The notes beneath the pieces are model-generated. The model was not told the DNA's origin and did not search any database. It was given only the letters and a program-made list of their open reading frames with translations. From positions 39,326 through 103,325 of the forward strand of contig WBZZ01006272.1 of the NCBI GenBank assembly GCA_019918135.1: DNA of 64,000 nt, read 5' to 3'. Source of the stretch: Paulinella micropora. Taxonomy: Eukaryota; Cercozoa; Imbricatea; Euglyphida; Paulinellidae. Shown here in pieces: positions 31,086 through 39,864 of this stretch (the first letter of the stretch is position 1; the number at the start of each line of letters is the position of its first letter). The position numbers were made by a program, and so were the translations under genes.

Positions 31086-31814
31086 ATGGCTCTTATAAAC
31101 ACACAGACCCCAGAAAGAGCGCCTGAGGATAATAGTGATGATGATCAATTAGAGGACTTGGCTTATGCACTGCATCACGCGGGGCAGCACATCGAGGCTG
31201 AGCCCTTGTACCGCCGCCTGCTGGAAGGGCGTCTGGCTACCCTGGGCGCGCAACACCCCGTCACCGCCGACACTATGGACAATCTAGCGCAGGTCCTACA
31301 AGACCAGGGAAATCTGCAAGAAGCCGAACAGCTCTACCGCCGAGCTCTGGCCGTGCGGGAAGCCAAGCTGGGGCAGCACGATGCCGCGACGCTACGCTCT
31401 CGTAATAACATCGCTTCATTGCTGGAAGAAAAAGGCGAGCTAAGACAGGCAGAGAAGTTATTACGCCGCGTTCTAATAGATCAGGAGTTAATCTTGGGCA
31501 AATGGCACGAGCACACCTTGGTAACTGTGTACAATCTCGCCGGCGTGTTGGCACAGCTGGGGCAGCGCGCCGGGGCCGCGTCTCTCTTCTGGCGAGAGCT
31601 TATAGGCACAGAAAGGCGTCTGGGCGTGGATCACGAGGAAACTAAATTTTCGGCTGAGAGATTGGCTGAGCTTTTAGTGCTGTGTGGCTTCACAGAGGAA
31701 GCCCGTCGGCTTGCCAGATATTATCGACTTGCACCCTTGTGGCCCCCTCTCTCAGACAGGCCCATCAGAGCGCCGCCGCTTCAGGCCAGGCACAAGCGGT
31801 GCGAAACGGATTAA
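31086..31814 (+). CDS. TPR protein of the kinesin-light-chain type
   Basis: 242 codons from ATG 31086. Five 42-residue tetratricopeptide repeats are visible, with the pattern ALxxxGxxxEAExLYRRxLxxRxxxLGxxHPxT. The best are GQHIEAEPLYRRLLEGRLAT and GNLQEAEQLYRRALAVREAK. The repeats resemble TPR_12 domains of kinesin light chains and of many NB-ARC/TPR proteins. They bind protein partners, and no catalytic part is present. Downstream, AATAAA (31825-31830) follows the stop by 11 bases. It is convergent with 31870. Confidence 0.85.
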   Translation: MALINTQTPERAPEDNSDDDQLEDLAYALHHAGQHIEAEPLYRRLLEGRLATLGAQHPVTADTMDNLAQVLQDQGNLQEAEQLYRRALAVREAKLGQHDAATLRSRNNIASLLEEKGELRQAEKLLRRVLIDQELILGKWHEHTLVTVYNLAGVLAQLGQRAGAASLFWRELIGTERRLGVDHEETKFSAERLAELLVLCGFTEEARRLARYYRLAPLWPPLSDRPIRAPPLQARHKRCETD

Positions 31815-31869
31815 AAAAAAAAGCAATAAAAGTTTAATCATCTCTTTTCAGCCCGTCGATGTTTTGTTT

Positions 31870-32562
31870 TTACTGCAGCGAGCTGGCGCAGCGTTCGCAG
31901 GGGTCATCATCAAGCGGCGCTGGCGAGAGTTCCAATAGAGTCTGCAAGACAAGACCGGCGTCGCGATCCCTGTTCTGCAAGAATTTGGAAACAACCGCCT
32001 TAGCTAGAACTCTGGGACGGCAAGCCTGTTTTAGTCTCTCCGCTTTCGACAGAAAGACGTTGAGCTGCTTGTTGATAGCCAAGACCTCCGCTGAGATGCC
32101 GTATTCGCGGAGGGCCGCCATGACACAACGCACGGCCTGTGGCCCCAGCAGCATACACCACTGCTCCCAGTCGGCTTGTCTCGTGTAATTATGTATAGTC
32201 TCGAGCCAGGCTGCGGGTAGCGAGTTTTCTTTTCTGTCGAGCCACCGGCACAGGAAAGTCTCCAGTGGATTGTTAGCAGAGGCCGGCAACCGCCCAGCAA
32301 GGGCTGTGGCGGGCGCCGGCATGATCGTGGTAAAGATGCGTTCCCGGCTAGACAGTACCTGACTCAATTCTTGGTCCAAGCCAACCAACTCAGGCAGCAC
32401 TCCACCGCCACAGGCCGGGATCCTTTTCTGCTCGCCAACTAAGTACTCCAGAGCGTCCGATAGCGCAGGCCAGTAGTCCTGTGCGTTTTGAATCTTAAAG
32501 AATGGTGTAGGAGGGCTGCTGAAGATACTTTGCTCCTGAGCAGGCGAGTTGCTGAAAAGCAA
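31870..32562 (-). CDS. Unknown helical protein, start uncertain
   Basis: About 230 codons are open. The 5' end has no ATG: the frame begins near 32562 just after CTTGCTTTTCAG, which looks like a 3' splice acceptor, so an upstream exon is possible. The first in-frame ATG is near 32322 (IMPAPATALAGRLP). The product is helical, with WLETIHNYTRQADWEQWCML and a Cys-rich end (DDDPCERCASSLQ). No family is recognised. It lies downstream of the claudin-like gene on the same strand, separated by a G run (32597-32610). Confidence 0.5.
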   Translation of the reverse strand: MLFSNSPAQEQSIFSSPPTPFFKIQNAQDYWPALSDALEYLVGEQKRIPACGGGVLPELVGLDQELSQVLSSRERIFTTIMPAPATALAGRLPASANNPLETFLCRWLDRKENSLPAAWLETIHNYTRQADWEQWCMLLGPQAVRCVMAALREYGISAEVLAINKQLNVFLSKAERLKQACRPRVLAKAVVSKFLQNRDRDAGLVLQTLLELSPAPLDDDPCERCASSLQ

Positions 32563-32646
32563 GCCTACTTTAAACCCCCGCGGCGACGAGCTGCCAAGGG
32601 GGGGGGGGGGAGAGGTGTCCCGTTCCCGCCCCGGAGGAGCCTAAAC

Positions 32647-33614
32647 TTAAGCTGAAACCGGAGCCAAGGTAGCTGCGTTTACTGAGCCAACAGCGGGCTT
32701 ATCTCCAGGCACCGCTGCTGGGTTTGAGATACCAAGATAAAAGGAGACTGCAGCTCCGACAATTGCTAAAATCCAGCCGGCAACAGCAAAAGCAAAACCC
32801 ACACCATAGCCTCCGTAGAGAAAGTCGATGGCGTCGATGTGTACGCGAGCCTACAGTACAAAAAAGCAAGAGGCGTACGACGGTCAGGCACAGCCAAAAA
32901 AGGACAGCAAGTAGGTCTAAGGTGACTAACCACAAAGACGGACATGGCAATGATGCCAAAAAGGCAAGATGCCGCAAAGACCAGCACCTGAACCCGCCTG
33001 CTCTGGACCTACGTTACGCCAAGGCCCGTCAGTGTGTCTGAGAAGTCTGCCTGTTAAAATGCAGGACCTTATAACACACGGGCATGGCAACAAACCCCCC
33101 GATCAGGCCCAGGATACTAGTGAACGCGCGCACCGTCTTCAAGCTGCCGGTGGCGCGCGGGATGAGACCAAATAAGCCCGAATCATCGGTGTTGTGCTCA
33201 GCATATTTGAAGCAGCCCCCGAAAGAGCCTCCAACAGCATCGCACAGATAATACGCGCAGAATTTCCAGAGATCATACTCGACCCGCAGCTGCACCGTCA
33301 CGCATGAATCATACAAATACTCATCGGGACGACACATATTTGTACTTACATTGCAATCAGGCGCAAACTCTAAATCGAACCATTCCCAATGAGCTGCACA
33401 AAAATACATTCGTTACACGTGCAGAGCAACCCACTTGTGAGAGATATTACTGCTGATCGCCACGATGAAACAAATCATGACGCCCAAACCAATCCTAGTC
33501 AGCACAGAAAAAAGAAGCTGGAAGCGCGGAGTTAAGGAAGGGCAAAGCTACGAACCCGCACTGCAAAGCCCTTTTTCTTTGGGCCACGCGCTCCGTGCCT
33601 GTGCTTGTGACCAT
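32647..33614 (-). CDS. Claudin/PMP22-like four-helix membrane protein with four introns
   Basis: Five exons (33614-33556, 33494-33451, 33393-33068, 33008-32931, 32850-32647) keep one frame of 236 residues. The introns are 61, 57, 59 and 80 nt, all GT-AG (GTTCGT...GACTAG, GTAATA...GTGCAG, GTCCTG...ACGTAG, GTTAGT...CTGTAG). The product has four hydrophobic helices: LGVMICFIVAIS, then a long loop with THWEWF, paired Cys and N-glycosylation sites; FTSILGLIGGFVAMPVC; VLVFAASCLFGIIAMSVF; and GFAFAVAGWILAIVGAAV. The Trp-rich start of loop one and the topology resemble the claudin/PMP22/EMP or fungal SUR7 fold. Family membership is inferred from topology. It may be a virion or host-membrane protein. 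Confidence 0.7.
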
Positions 33615-33885
33615 GGCTTCTGAATAAAACAAACAGAACGCAGCAGCCAAGGATAGAACAATTATAAGTATTATCCAAAAGAGTGGAATGATTAATGAGG
33701 GGGGGGGGCACCCCCCCCTGCTCTCTCTCACTCCCTTCCTTTGCAAGGAAGGCGTAGGGTGGGGGGGGGCGCCCCCCTCCCTTTCTCTCTCTCTTTCTCT
33801 TTTTCTCTCCCCTGTAGCTGCCGTTGTAGTGTGTTGGCGGACGAGTTGACAAAAAGTTGTATTTTTTTCTTCTTTTAATTAACAC
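33615..33885. promoter_or_regulatory. Divergent gap with two G/C hairpins
   Basis: Hairpins at 33700-33718 (about 9 G, CA, about 8 C) and 33761-33777 (about 9 G, CGC, C run) lie between the claudin-like gene (minus) and the glycoprotein gene (plus). TATAATTG-type AT-rich DNA (33640-33670) lies near the minus-strand start and TTTTAATTAACA near the plus-strand start. Confidence 0.5.
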
Positions 33886-34836
33886 ATGTTGGCCGCACTT
33901 GTAATTATCGTTCTGCGGTTGGTACAAGCCTGCAACTGCACAGGCTGCTCCACAACGGCTGTCATCGTTGCAGGCGAAACGCTAAATTTACCAACTCCGA
34001 GCCCTTGCTTGAATGCCGAGGACTCGTTGGTTGTGACCAAGATGCGAGTCGCCAGTACGGATGGGTCAAGCTTCGATGTCGATTCTAAATACGATTCGTC
34101 TCGGTACGCTATTACTCCAGTGACCTACAAAGCCCTGAGTGAACAAGGCACGGAGTGTTTTGACAAAACGCCAGAAGAAATCGTGGTTACATCTGCAATA
34201 CAGCCAGAAGTCTATTGCTACCGGTTCTTCAATCCCCCACAATGCAGAGTATCTTATGAAGTCGAGTACGCCTGCCGATCTCTGCCTAGTTGCCCTTGCG
34301 AAAGCTGCTTGAACAGCACCCGATTCATCTCTTTTAATGGCGATTTGTTGTTCAATACCAAGAACTGTACCCAAGGTGTCGTGGTGGACAGAATTCACAT
34401 CCGAGCAAGCAGGGTGGACCCGAAAACGTCCCAGCCACGTCCGGGAACCGACAAGTTTAGAGTTGAAACGCGCTCTCAGAACTGGCCGCCAGTGGGTGTA
34501 GCCAGTCTGACCACCAATGGCTCGACCTCGTGTTTCAGCTACAAGAACCCTGGAGTTGAGTACGTCAACTCCACTGATTTCTACATTTGGGTTTATTGTA
34601 CAGAGTCAGTTACAGGAGGTCCGTGCTCGGTGGATTACGTGATAGAGACGCACTGTCGCGTGCCCCCGTCACCAACCCCACCAGCCCTACTTTCCTCGCC
34701 AACCCCGTCCTTGAGGCGATCCCACGAGCAGCAGACGTCGTCTTCTGTAATGGCTGCGCATGGTTGGCCGGGGCTCAGAGTAATCATGGCGTGGACATTG
34801 CTGACAGGACTTGCACTCGGAAGGGCTCTGGTTTAG
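33886..34836 (+). CDS. Cysteine-rich surface glycoprotein
   Basis: 316 codons from ATG 33886. A signal peptide (MLAALVIIVLRLVQA) is followed by a Cys-rich ectodomain with several N-glycosylation sites (NSTR, NCTQ, NGST, NSTD). Repeated Cys motifs include CNCTGC and CPCESC. The C-terminal part is Pro/Ser/Thr-rich and ends in a hydrophobic tail (VIMAWTLLTGLALGRALV) with almost nothing after it. It could be a tail anchor or a GPI-attachment signal. The ectodomain seems to have two related halves, each with a CF(D/S)(K/Y)K...P(E/G)(E/V) block. A decayed paralogue lies at 3969-4456. The family is not recognised. It probably sits on a membrane (inference). Confidence 0.75.
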   Translation: MLAALVIIVLRLVQACNCTGCSTTAVIVAGETLNLPTPSPCLNAEDSLVVTKMRVASTDGSSFDVDSKYDSSRYAITPVTYKALSEQGTECFDKTPEEIVVTSAIQPEVYCYRFFNPPQCRVSYEVEYACRSLPSCPCESCLNSTRFISFNGDLLFNTKNCTQGVVVDRIHIRASRVDPKTSQPRPGTDKFRVETRSQNWPPVGVASLTTNGSTSCFSYKNPGVEYVNSTDFYIWVYCTESVTGGPCSVDYVIETHCRVPPSPTPPALLSSPTPSLRRSHEQQTSSSVMAAHGWPGLRVIMAWTLLTGLALGRALV

Positions 34837-35002
34837 TACACGGCGTAATAATTAAGAGAAGAAAGAATTGAGAGGGGAGGGGGGCGGGAGGGGGGATGGG
34901 TGCTTTTTGTCCCCCCCCCTCCACACCGCCCAGTAACACACTACTTTCTGCATTCGATAGCAGCCGTAGCGACCGTCGCAAACGCATACTAGTATATTAA
35001 AA
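34837..35002. promoter_or_regulatory. 5' flank of the 838-residue gene with G and C runs
   Basis: G-rich stretch (34872-34898) and C run (34910-34919) with ATGGGTGCTTTTTG between. TAGTATATTAAAA lies just before the ATG and could be a core promoter or leader. Confidence 0.35.
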
Positions 35003-37519
35003 ATGAGTAAGTGTATCCACTGCGAAAAATCGTTTGCTGACCTTGTCAGCAAGACAAGGTGGTTGGCGCCAAGTGTTTGGATAACTGAAAAGCAATCCAA
35101 AACTTTGATTTGCGTAGAGAGCAAGGACGACAAAGTCGAGCCTATCCTGCAAACCGTCCGTGTGCACAATGATCTGTTTGCAGAATTCCAAGTGTGGGTC
35201 TTGAGCTGTGAATCTAAGTCTAATTATCACTGCTTTCAAGATTACGCAAAGAACGCATTCTTCTACGTGCTGCAGCAGCTAAAGATCATCAAAAAAGGAG
35301 TCGATTGCCGCAGCCTGTTGGACTGCGTAAGCACTAACAATGTCAAAGGGGGCGCTGTAAGCAACACTGCCATTGCCTTGGCACGTTGCCTTAAGACCAT
35401 GATACAAGACAAGACAAGGATATGGAGCAATGTGACTGCGACCAACACCCTAGTACTCGACGAGCGGCCGCAGTGTAAATGCGTATACCTGGGTGTACCA
35501 AGTGATTTTAGCTATCTGTCGTCCTTCTCGAAAGGTGGGCAGGAATACACGGAAGGCTTGGTGCAGTTCTCCAATACGATTTCCGCATACATAAACATGT
35601 GCGCGGAGCTCCACAAGCACGTGCAGATCTATGCGAATGCACGCAGCTGCCTAGATGCTATTGCAGGCATGACACGAGCATTCATTGAGCAAATGCTAGA
35701 CAACCCGCCTATTAAGGATTCCAAGCCTAATGATATGAAGAAAGGCCCCAGGTTCGAACTTTTAGTCACGGATTGCGCTTCTCTGTGGTTCCAACTGCAC
35801 CAACAAGGCACCGGGCCCCTGACTACATACTTGCAAATTGTACAGTACAACAAGAGCCCCTTTCAGTATTGCTACCGGGACGACCTGAAATTTTTAGAAG
35901 TTGTATTCCCCGTGCAAAACCTGGACGTAGTGGAGAGATTTATGTGGGCACTGCTTTTTGATCCGATGGAGCTGTATCACGATAGAAAAAGACAGACAGC
36001 ACACATGCACAGCTTGGATGCCCCAAAGCCTGTCCCTACAAAGAATAAGAAGAAGTCGTTGCGCACTCATAAGATCCATAAGGAAGTCCTAGACTTGATC
36101 GAGGCGGTTCAAGTTCAATGGCCGCGGGACAAGTGGCCTACGTACACGGAGAATACTGTACATACACGTTTACATGCAGGCATTCACGTCATTCGGGCGC
36201 ATGTGCTAGAAAGCTCCTTCTCCGTCACGTGCTCCAAACAAGAGCCCACCAATACCAACGACGTTTTATATCACCTCGTGACAGGCGCAAAGAAGGAGTT
36301 TCTTGAACAAATCCAGCTTGAATTAGCCACGGGGTTTGTAGTCAGCGCATTAAGACTGCACCAGGCGGAACGCGTCGTCCGGGAGACAGAGTCTACCTTT
36401 GTACAAGATGCATACGTAGCAGCGCTGTTATCACTGGAGGGACTGGCGGCTCCGGTTATAAGCCTTTACTACTGCCATAGCGACCAGGATAAGAAGATCC
36501 GTCCTCGCGGGATGATCACGTACCCTGCATGGACCGCACGCATGTCTGGAAAATTCTATATGGGTGTCCGGCAGCCCCTCCAGGCAAAAGCGCTATCAGC
36601 AATGGAGAGCCTATCCGACCAGAACATCCGATCTATCATCGCTGTATGCGATAAGCTAGCCAAACTGCAGTTGATGATAACAAGCCTGGACCCCGCGCAT
36701 TTACTGTTCGACCAGGAAGGACAATTATACCTAAACAACATAGAGAGCAAGCATATCTGCATCCCAGTACCGGGCGACGCCAAGCTTGTAAAGAACATAC
36801 AAGCCGTGCTGACTAGTTCTACGCCTCAGACTGAGGCAGAGATTGCGGGTGAGATTGCACAAGTAGTCCAAGACAGCGGACGGAAGATTGGAAGCGAGCC
36901 ATATGACGCCAGGTTGCTTGACAGGCAGATCCGGGACATCGTATACATGTCCAACTTTATGTTATTCTACTGGCATCTCCAACGGCTTCCTGCATATAAA
37001 AAGATTTGGGAAAAGCTATCATCTAGCCTACTTTTCAAGGGCTGGTTTCTAAAATTTTGGTTCCTGGCTATGTTGGACACGCGTCTGCAACTGCTTTGCA
37101 ATGACCAAATATTGCTTGCTTGCATCCCAGAAGCACAAGACACGAAAGATAAGATAAAAGAGCTACAAACAAATATAGAAAACCTCGACAAAAAGTGGAT
37201 TTTACTTGACACCATAACAGAAACTAACATGTTTGAAAAAGAAGCACGCAAAGTGCTTCTAGGCGACGTAGATCAACTGTTGGACAGGAATTCCGGAGAG
37301 TACCATACATTCACGGAAAAGTTAGCTGGCACGTGGCAAGACATAACAACAGATGCTCAATCTACAGAGCAATGCGCACAGCCCGCGCAAGTATTGGCAG
37401 GCTTACGAGGGGGCACCGAAACTATACGAGACAGAGGAGTCACGTTCTACACTACCCAGCTAGACATTCGGAAAACAATACAATTAATATTCAAAGACCT
37501 GGAGCTACCATTAGATTAA
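35003..37519 (+). CDS. Large unknown protein, less GC-rich than its neighbours
   Basis: 838 codons from ATG 35003. The first residues contain a Cys pair (MSKCIHCEKSFADL). The rest is mostly helical, with a basic linker (TKNKKKSLRTHKIHK). A segment near residue 580 (LDPAHLLFDQEGQLYLNNIE) weakly resembles the catalytic loop of a kinase-like fold, but the other kinase motifs are not seen, so none is assigned. Codon use is more AT-leaning (ATA, ACA, AAT) than in flanking genes, suggesting a different origin or age. The frame is intact with no introns. It is convergent with the F-box gene at 37566. Confidence 0.7.
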   Translation: MSKCIHCEKSFADLVSKTRWLAPSVWITEKQSKTLICVESKDDKVEPILQTVRVHNDLFAEFQVWVLSCESKSNYHCFQDYAKNAFFYVLQQLKIIKKGVDCRSLLDCVSTNNVKGGAVSNTAIALARCLKTMIQDKTRIWSNVTATNTLVLDERPQCKCVYLGVPSDFSYLSSFSKGGQEYTEGLVQFSNTISAYINMCAELHKHVQIYANARSCLDAIAGMTRAFIEQMLDNPPIKDSKPNDMKKGPRFELLVTDCASLWFQLHQQGTGPLTTYLQIVQYNKSPFQYCYRDDLKFLEVVFPVQNLDVVERFMWALLFDPMELYHDRKRQTAHMHSLDAPKPVPTKNKKKSLRTHKIHKEVLDLIEAVQVQWPRDKWPTYTENTVHTRLHAGIHVIRAHVLESSFSVTCSKQEPTNTNDVLYHLVTGAKKEFLEQIQLELATGFVVSALRLHQAERVVRETESTFVQDAYVAALLSLEGLAAPVISLYYCHSDQDKKIRPRGMITYPAWTARMSGKFYMGVRQPLQAKALSAMESLSDQNIRSIIAVCDKLAKLQLMITSLDPAHLLFDQEGQLYLNNIESKHICIPVPGDAKLVKNIQAVLTSSTPQTEAEIAGEIAQVVQDSGRKIGSEPYDARLLDRQIRDIVYMSNFMLFYWHLQRLPAYKKIWEKLSSSLLFKGWFLKFWFLAMLDTRLQLLCNDQILLACIPEAQDTKDKIKELQTNIENLDKKWILLDTITETNMFEKEARKVLLGDVDQLLDRNSGEYHTFTEKLAGTWQDITTDAQSTEQCAQPAQVLAGLRGGTETIRDRGVTFYTTQLDIRKTIQLIFKDLELPLD

Positions 37520-37545
37520 TACAAATGTACCGAAAGTCTAGTAGG

Positions 37546-37551
37546 GTTTTA
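37546..37551 (-). terminator. AATAAA polyadenylation signal (minus strand)
   Basis: TTTATT on the plus strand, 15 bases downstream of the stop of the F-box gene 37566-38384. Matches the AATAAA found after most genes here. Confidence 0.5.
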
Positions 37552-37565
37552 TTAAAGATTAAGGC

Positions 37566-38384
37566 CTAATGCTCCACCGGTTGCAGAGACGGGTGGCGAG
37601 GTGTGGTCGAGCAGCAGAAAGACCCGCGCGGGGCTGGACCAGGGAAGCTGTCCGGGTAAACTGCGGCCTCCCACTTTTTTTTGTGCGTGAGCTCGTGAAT
37701 GCCCACTTGGTCAACTAGCCAACGCAGAGTACCATAACTGCAGAATGTTCGCACACAATGTCTGATGTAGCTCTTGGCGCATTCCCGCGCGGCTCCGTCC
37801 ACAGGGTCTCGCAGACGCCTGACCGCCGTCAAAACGACCAATTCTTTGGGCCTGACGGTCTTGGCCTGGACGGTCTTAGCATCTGCTAAGCTGCAGTGCT
37901 TGAAGCAGAGCTTGACAATCACCCCGTTTTTGTTGGCAGTGCGCCCATCCACGCGCACCGTCAGGAAGGGGGCCCACCTGGGCGCTGGGCAGTTCCGCTG
38001 GGGCAGGCCCGGTGGTCCCAGCTCCGGACATTCCGACTTGAGAACTGAGTCCAAGGTTTCTAAGAAAATGTTGCTCTCCGTGATGCCTTCCCACTCTTGA
38101 TCAGAAGCTCGCGACGCTAGTAGCCACAGCGGAGGCAGGGGCAGGAGCTCGTACGAGCCGGAATCTGTGGGCTGGTACTCGTCCAACATGCGTATTTTGC
38201 TCAAGACCAAACTACACCCCGCCCTAAGCACGCCAGCAGCCTCTGTGTACCTCCTACGCACCACGACGTCCAGAACGCGGAGATGCTCTTTGTAAATCAA
38301 GGCCAAATTATGCAAGTCCTTTGCCGTCAGCGCCCATGCCAGCGCCTCTTGCAGCAAATCCAAAGGAAGCTCAGCCAAAGACAT
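37566..38384 (-). CDS. F-box protein
   Basis: 272 codons from ATG 38384. The N-terminus (LPLDLLQEALAWALTAKDLH, then LALIYKEHLRVLDVVV) has the F-box pattern: Leu-Pro start, hydrophobic helix, and a Leu-rich second helix. The rest is not recognised. It contains a segment EWEGITESNIFLETLDSVL and a basic stretch near residue 190. F-boxes bind Skp1 and link targets to an SCF ubiquitin ligase. A viral F-box protein is expected to redirect host protein turnover (inference). The 5' flank has two G/C hairpins. Confidence 0.65.
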   Translation of the reverse strand: MSLAELPLDLLQEALAWALTAKDLHNLALIYKEHLRVLDVVVRRRYTEAAGVLRAGCSLVLSKIRMLDEYQPTDSGSYELLPLPPLWLLASRASDQEWEGITESNIFLETLDSVLKSECPELGPPGLPQRNCPAPRWAPFLTVRVDGRTANKNGVIVKLCFKHCSLADAKTVQAKTVRPKELVVLTAVRRLRDPVDGAARECAKSYIRHCVRTFCSYGTLRWLVDQVGIHELTHKKKWEAAVYPDSFPGPAPRGSFCCSTTPRHPSLQPVEH

Positions 38385-38636
38385 GCTGCCGCAAGGGCCT
38401 GCTGGCTCGGCAGGCTACCAACAAACAGAAATAATGAAGCGGCGGCAGCAACCTGGAAAGAGAGGAGAGGAGGTGTAAAGAAGAGTAAGGGGAGGGGGGT
38501 GCCCCTCGCCCCTCCCTCTGTATCTACAGAGGGGGGGGGGTGCCCCCCCCCCCCCGCATTTTAGATAATTATAATCCTGAGTTTCTACCTTTTCCTAGCT
38601 TTTTTGCTGTAATACAAGAGGGAGAGAGGTAAAGGA
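38385..38636. promoter_or_regulatory. 5' flank with G/C hairpins
   Basis: Hairpin-forming GGGGAGGGGGGTGCCCCTCG near 38490 and a run of about 10 G, TG, about 14 C at 38531-38556, upstream of the F-box gene. TAGATAATTATAATCC follows. Confidence 0.5.
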
Positions 38637-38775
38637 AATAGCACTGGCGGAGCTGGAGAAAGGGAGCAAAGAGTTTGAGGTTTACGGTTACTGTGAGAAA
38701 GCGGGCCAGGACGTGTGTGGAGCTGTCGAAAGTTGCCAGCGAGGCTGCCGAGACCGTAGCTACCAGGAACGAACA
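38637..38775 (+). pseudogene. Decayed relative of the small protein at 7434
   Basis: Nucleotide and protein similarity to 7605-7720: AGCACTGGCGGAGCTG, GAGTTTGAGG, GAAAGCGGGCCAGG and CCGAGACCGT are all shared in order. Single-base indels disrupt the frame, and the 5' half of the gene is absent. The open frame continues to about 39020 in unrelated sequence. Confidence 0.6.
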
Positions 38776-39020
38776 CCAAGGAAACGAGGGCCCGCATCTA
38801 CCCCAGCCAGTAGAAATTTGCGGTCAGCTGCCCGACGATACCCAAGGCCGGGGGGAAGACCGACAGGAAAGCAGCCTTACGCTACCAGTTCACGAGGAAA
38901 CGGGCTGAGTACACAAAAATGCAGAAATCTAGCAAAGCCTTGCGCAATCATCTGCCACCGCCAACTGGTAGGCTTTTGGTGGCAGTGGAAGATGGTTGCA
39001 CCTTCAAAGCCTTCAGCGTG

Positions 39021-39864
39021 ACTAACTAGAAAAACCAGCCACTTTTCCAGTGCCAAGTTTAAGATTTTGTCGAGCTTTTAAGTAAAAAAAATCATACTTT
39101 TCTTGCATGGGCGCTTGATATCGAGCAATTTCTCAACTCAGAGGCTAAAGGAGAAAATCGGGAGAGGGGGGAGGCGCCCCCCCCCTTCCTCCTCCCTTCC
39201 CCTAGCTCCTTGAGCCCCCCGGGCTCAGGGGGCTCAAAGAGCAGGGAGGCAGAACTGAGAAAAAACTAATAAAATGCCACTGAGCTCATGCCGGGGCGCC
39301 CCCCATCCCCTGTATTCAAAAATCCTTTCTGCCATCTCCCCTCTCCCCTCCCCTGAGCCCAGGGGGCTCAAGGAGCAGAGGAATGGAAGGGCGCAGAAGC
39401 TACAAAAAATATATGAAACGCCTCCACTAAGCCCCCCTCTCCCTGCCCCTTTCCTCTCCCGCTCCCCATTCTCAGATGGAAGGCAAATACAGATCGTGCT
39501 ATCCCCCTCCCCTGCCCATTTCTTCTACCTTTCTTAGTTTTCAGCGCCAAGATTAAAAACTTTGCCAGGGATTCTTTTATTAATTTTTTGTACATTCCTA
39601 GCGCGCCCCTGCCTTCTCTTCCCCCAAGAGGGAAAGGGCAGTTCCGCTGGAAAAACCCGGGAGCACTGCCCTTTCCTTTTTTCCGTTTTTTGAATGAGAT
39701 TTGTCGCCAAATTTTCTGTGTGTTTCCCCGGAAAAACTACCGGCCCCTCTTTTCTTAGAACGTTATACTTTTTTTGTTCAACCACCGGGTGCAGTTTTTT
39801 TTCCAGAGTAAGCATTTTTTTTTAATAAATTAGAAAAAAAAAACAAAAGAAGGTCGATTGGGTG
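39021..39864. repeat. Dispersed array fragments in reverse orientation plus palindromic element
   Basis: No gene is evident. G-run/C-run hairpin near 39163-39182, two GAGCCCCCCGGGCTCAGGGG-type palindromes (39210-39238, 39353-39376), then array boxes in reverse orientation: GCGCAGAAGCTAC near 39391, GTTTTCAGCGCCAAGATTAA near 39537 and TTTTTTGTACATTCCTAGCG near 39583. The inverted element AAGGGCAGTTCC...GCACTGCCCTTT lies at 39636-39690. The same order of array box and palindrome occurs at 50467-50632. Confidence 0.7.

Noticed and set aside
32699..32987. Two separate short minus-strand membrane ORFs
   Set aside because: Each alone has odd Arg/Leu-rich ends; joined by GT-AG introns they form one coherent four-helix protein.
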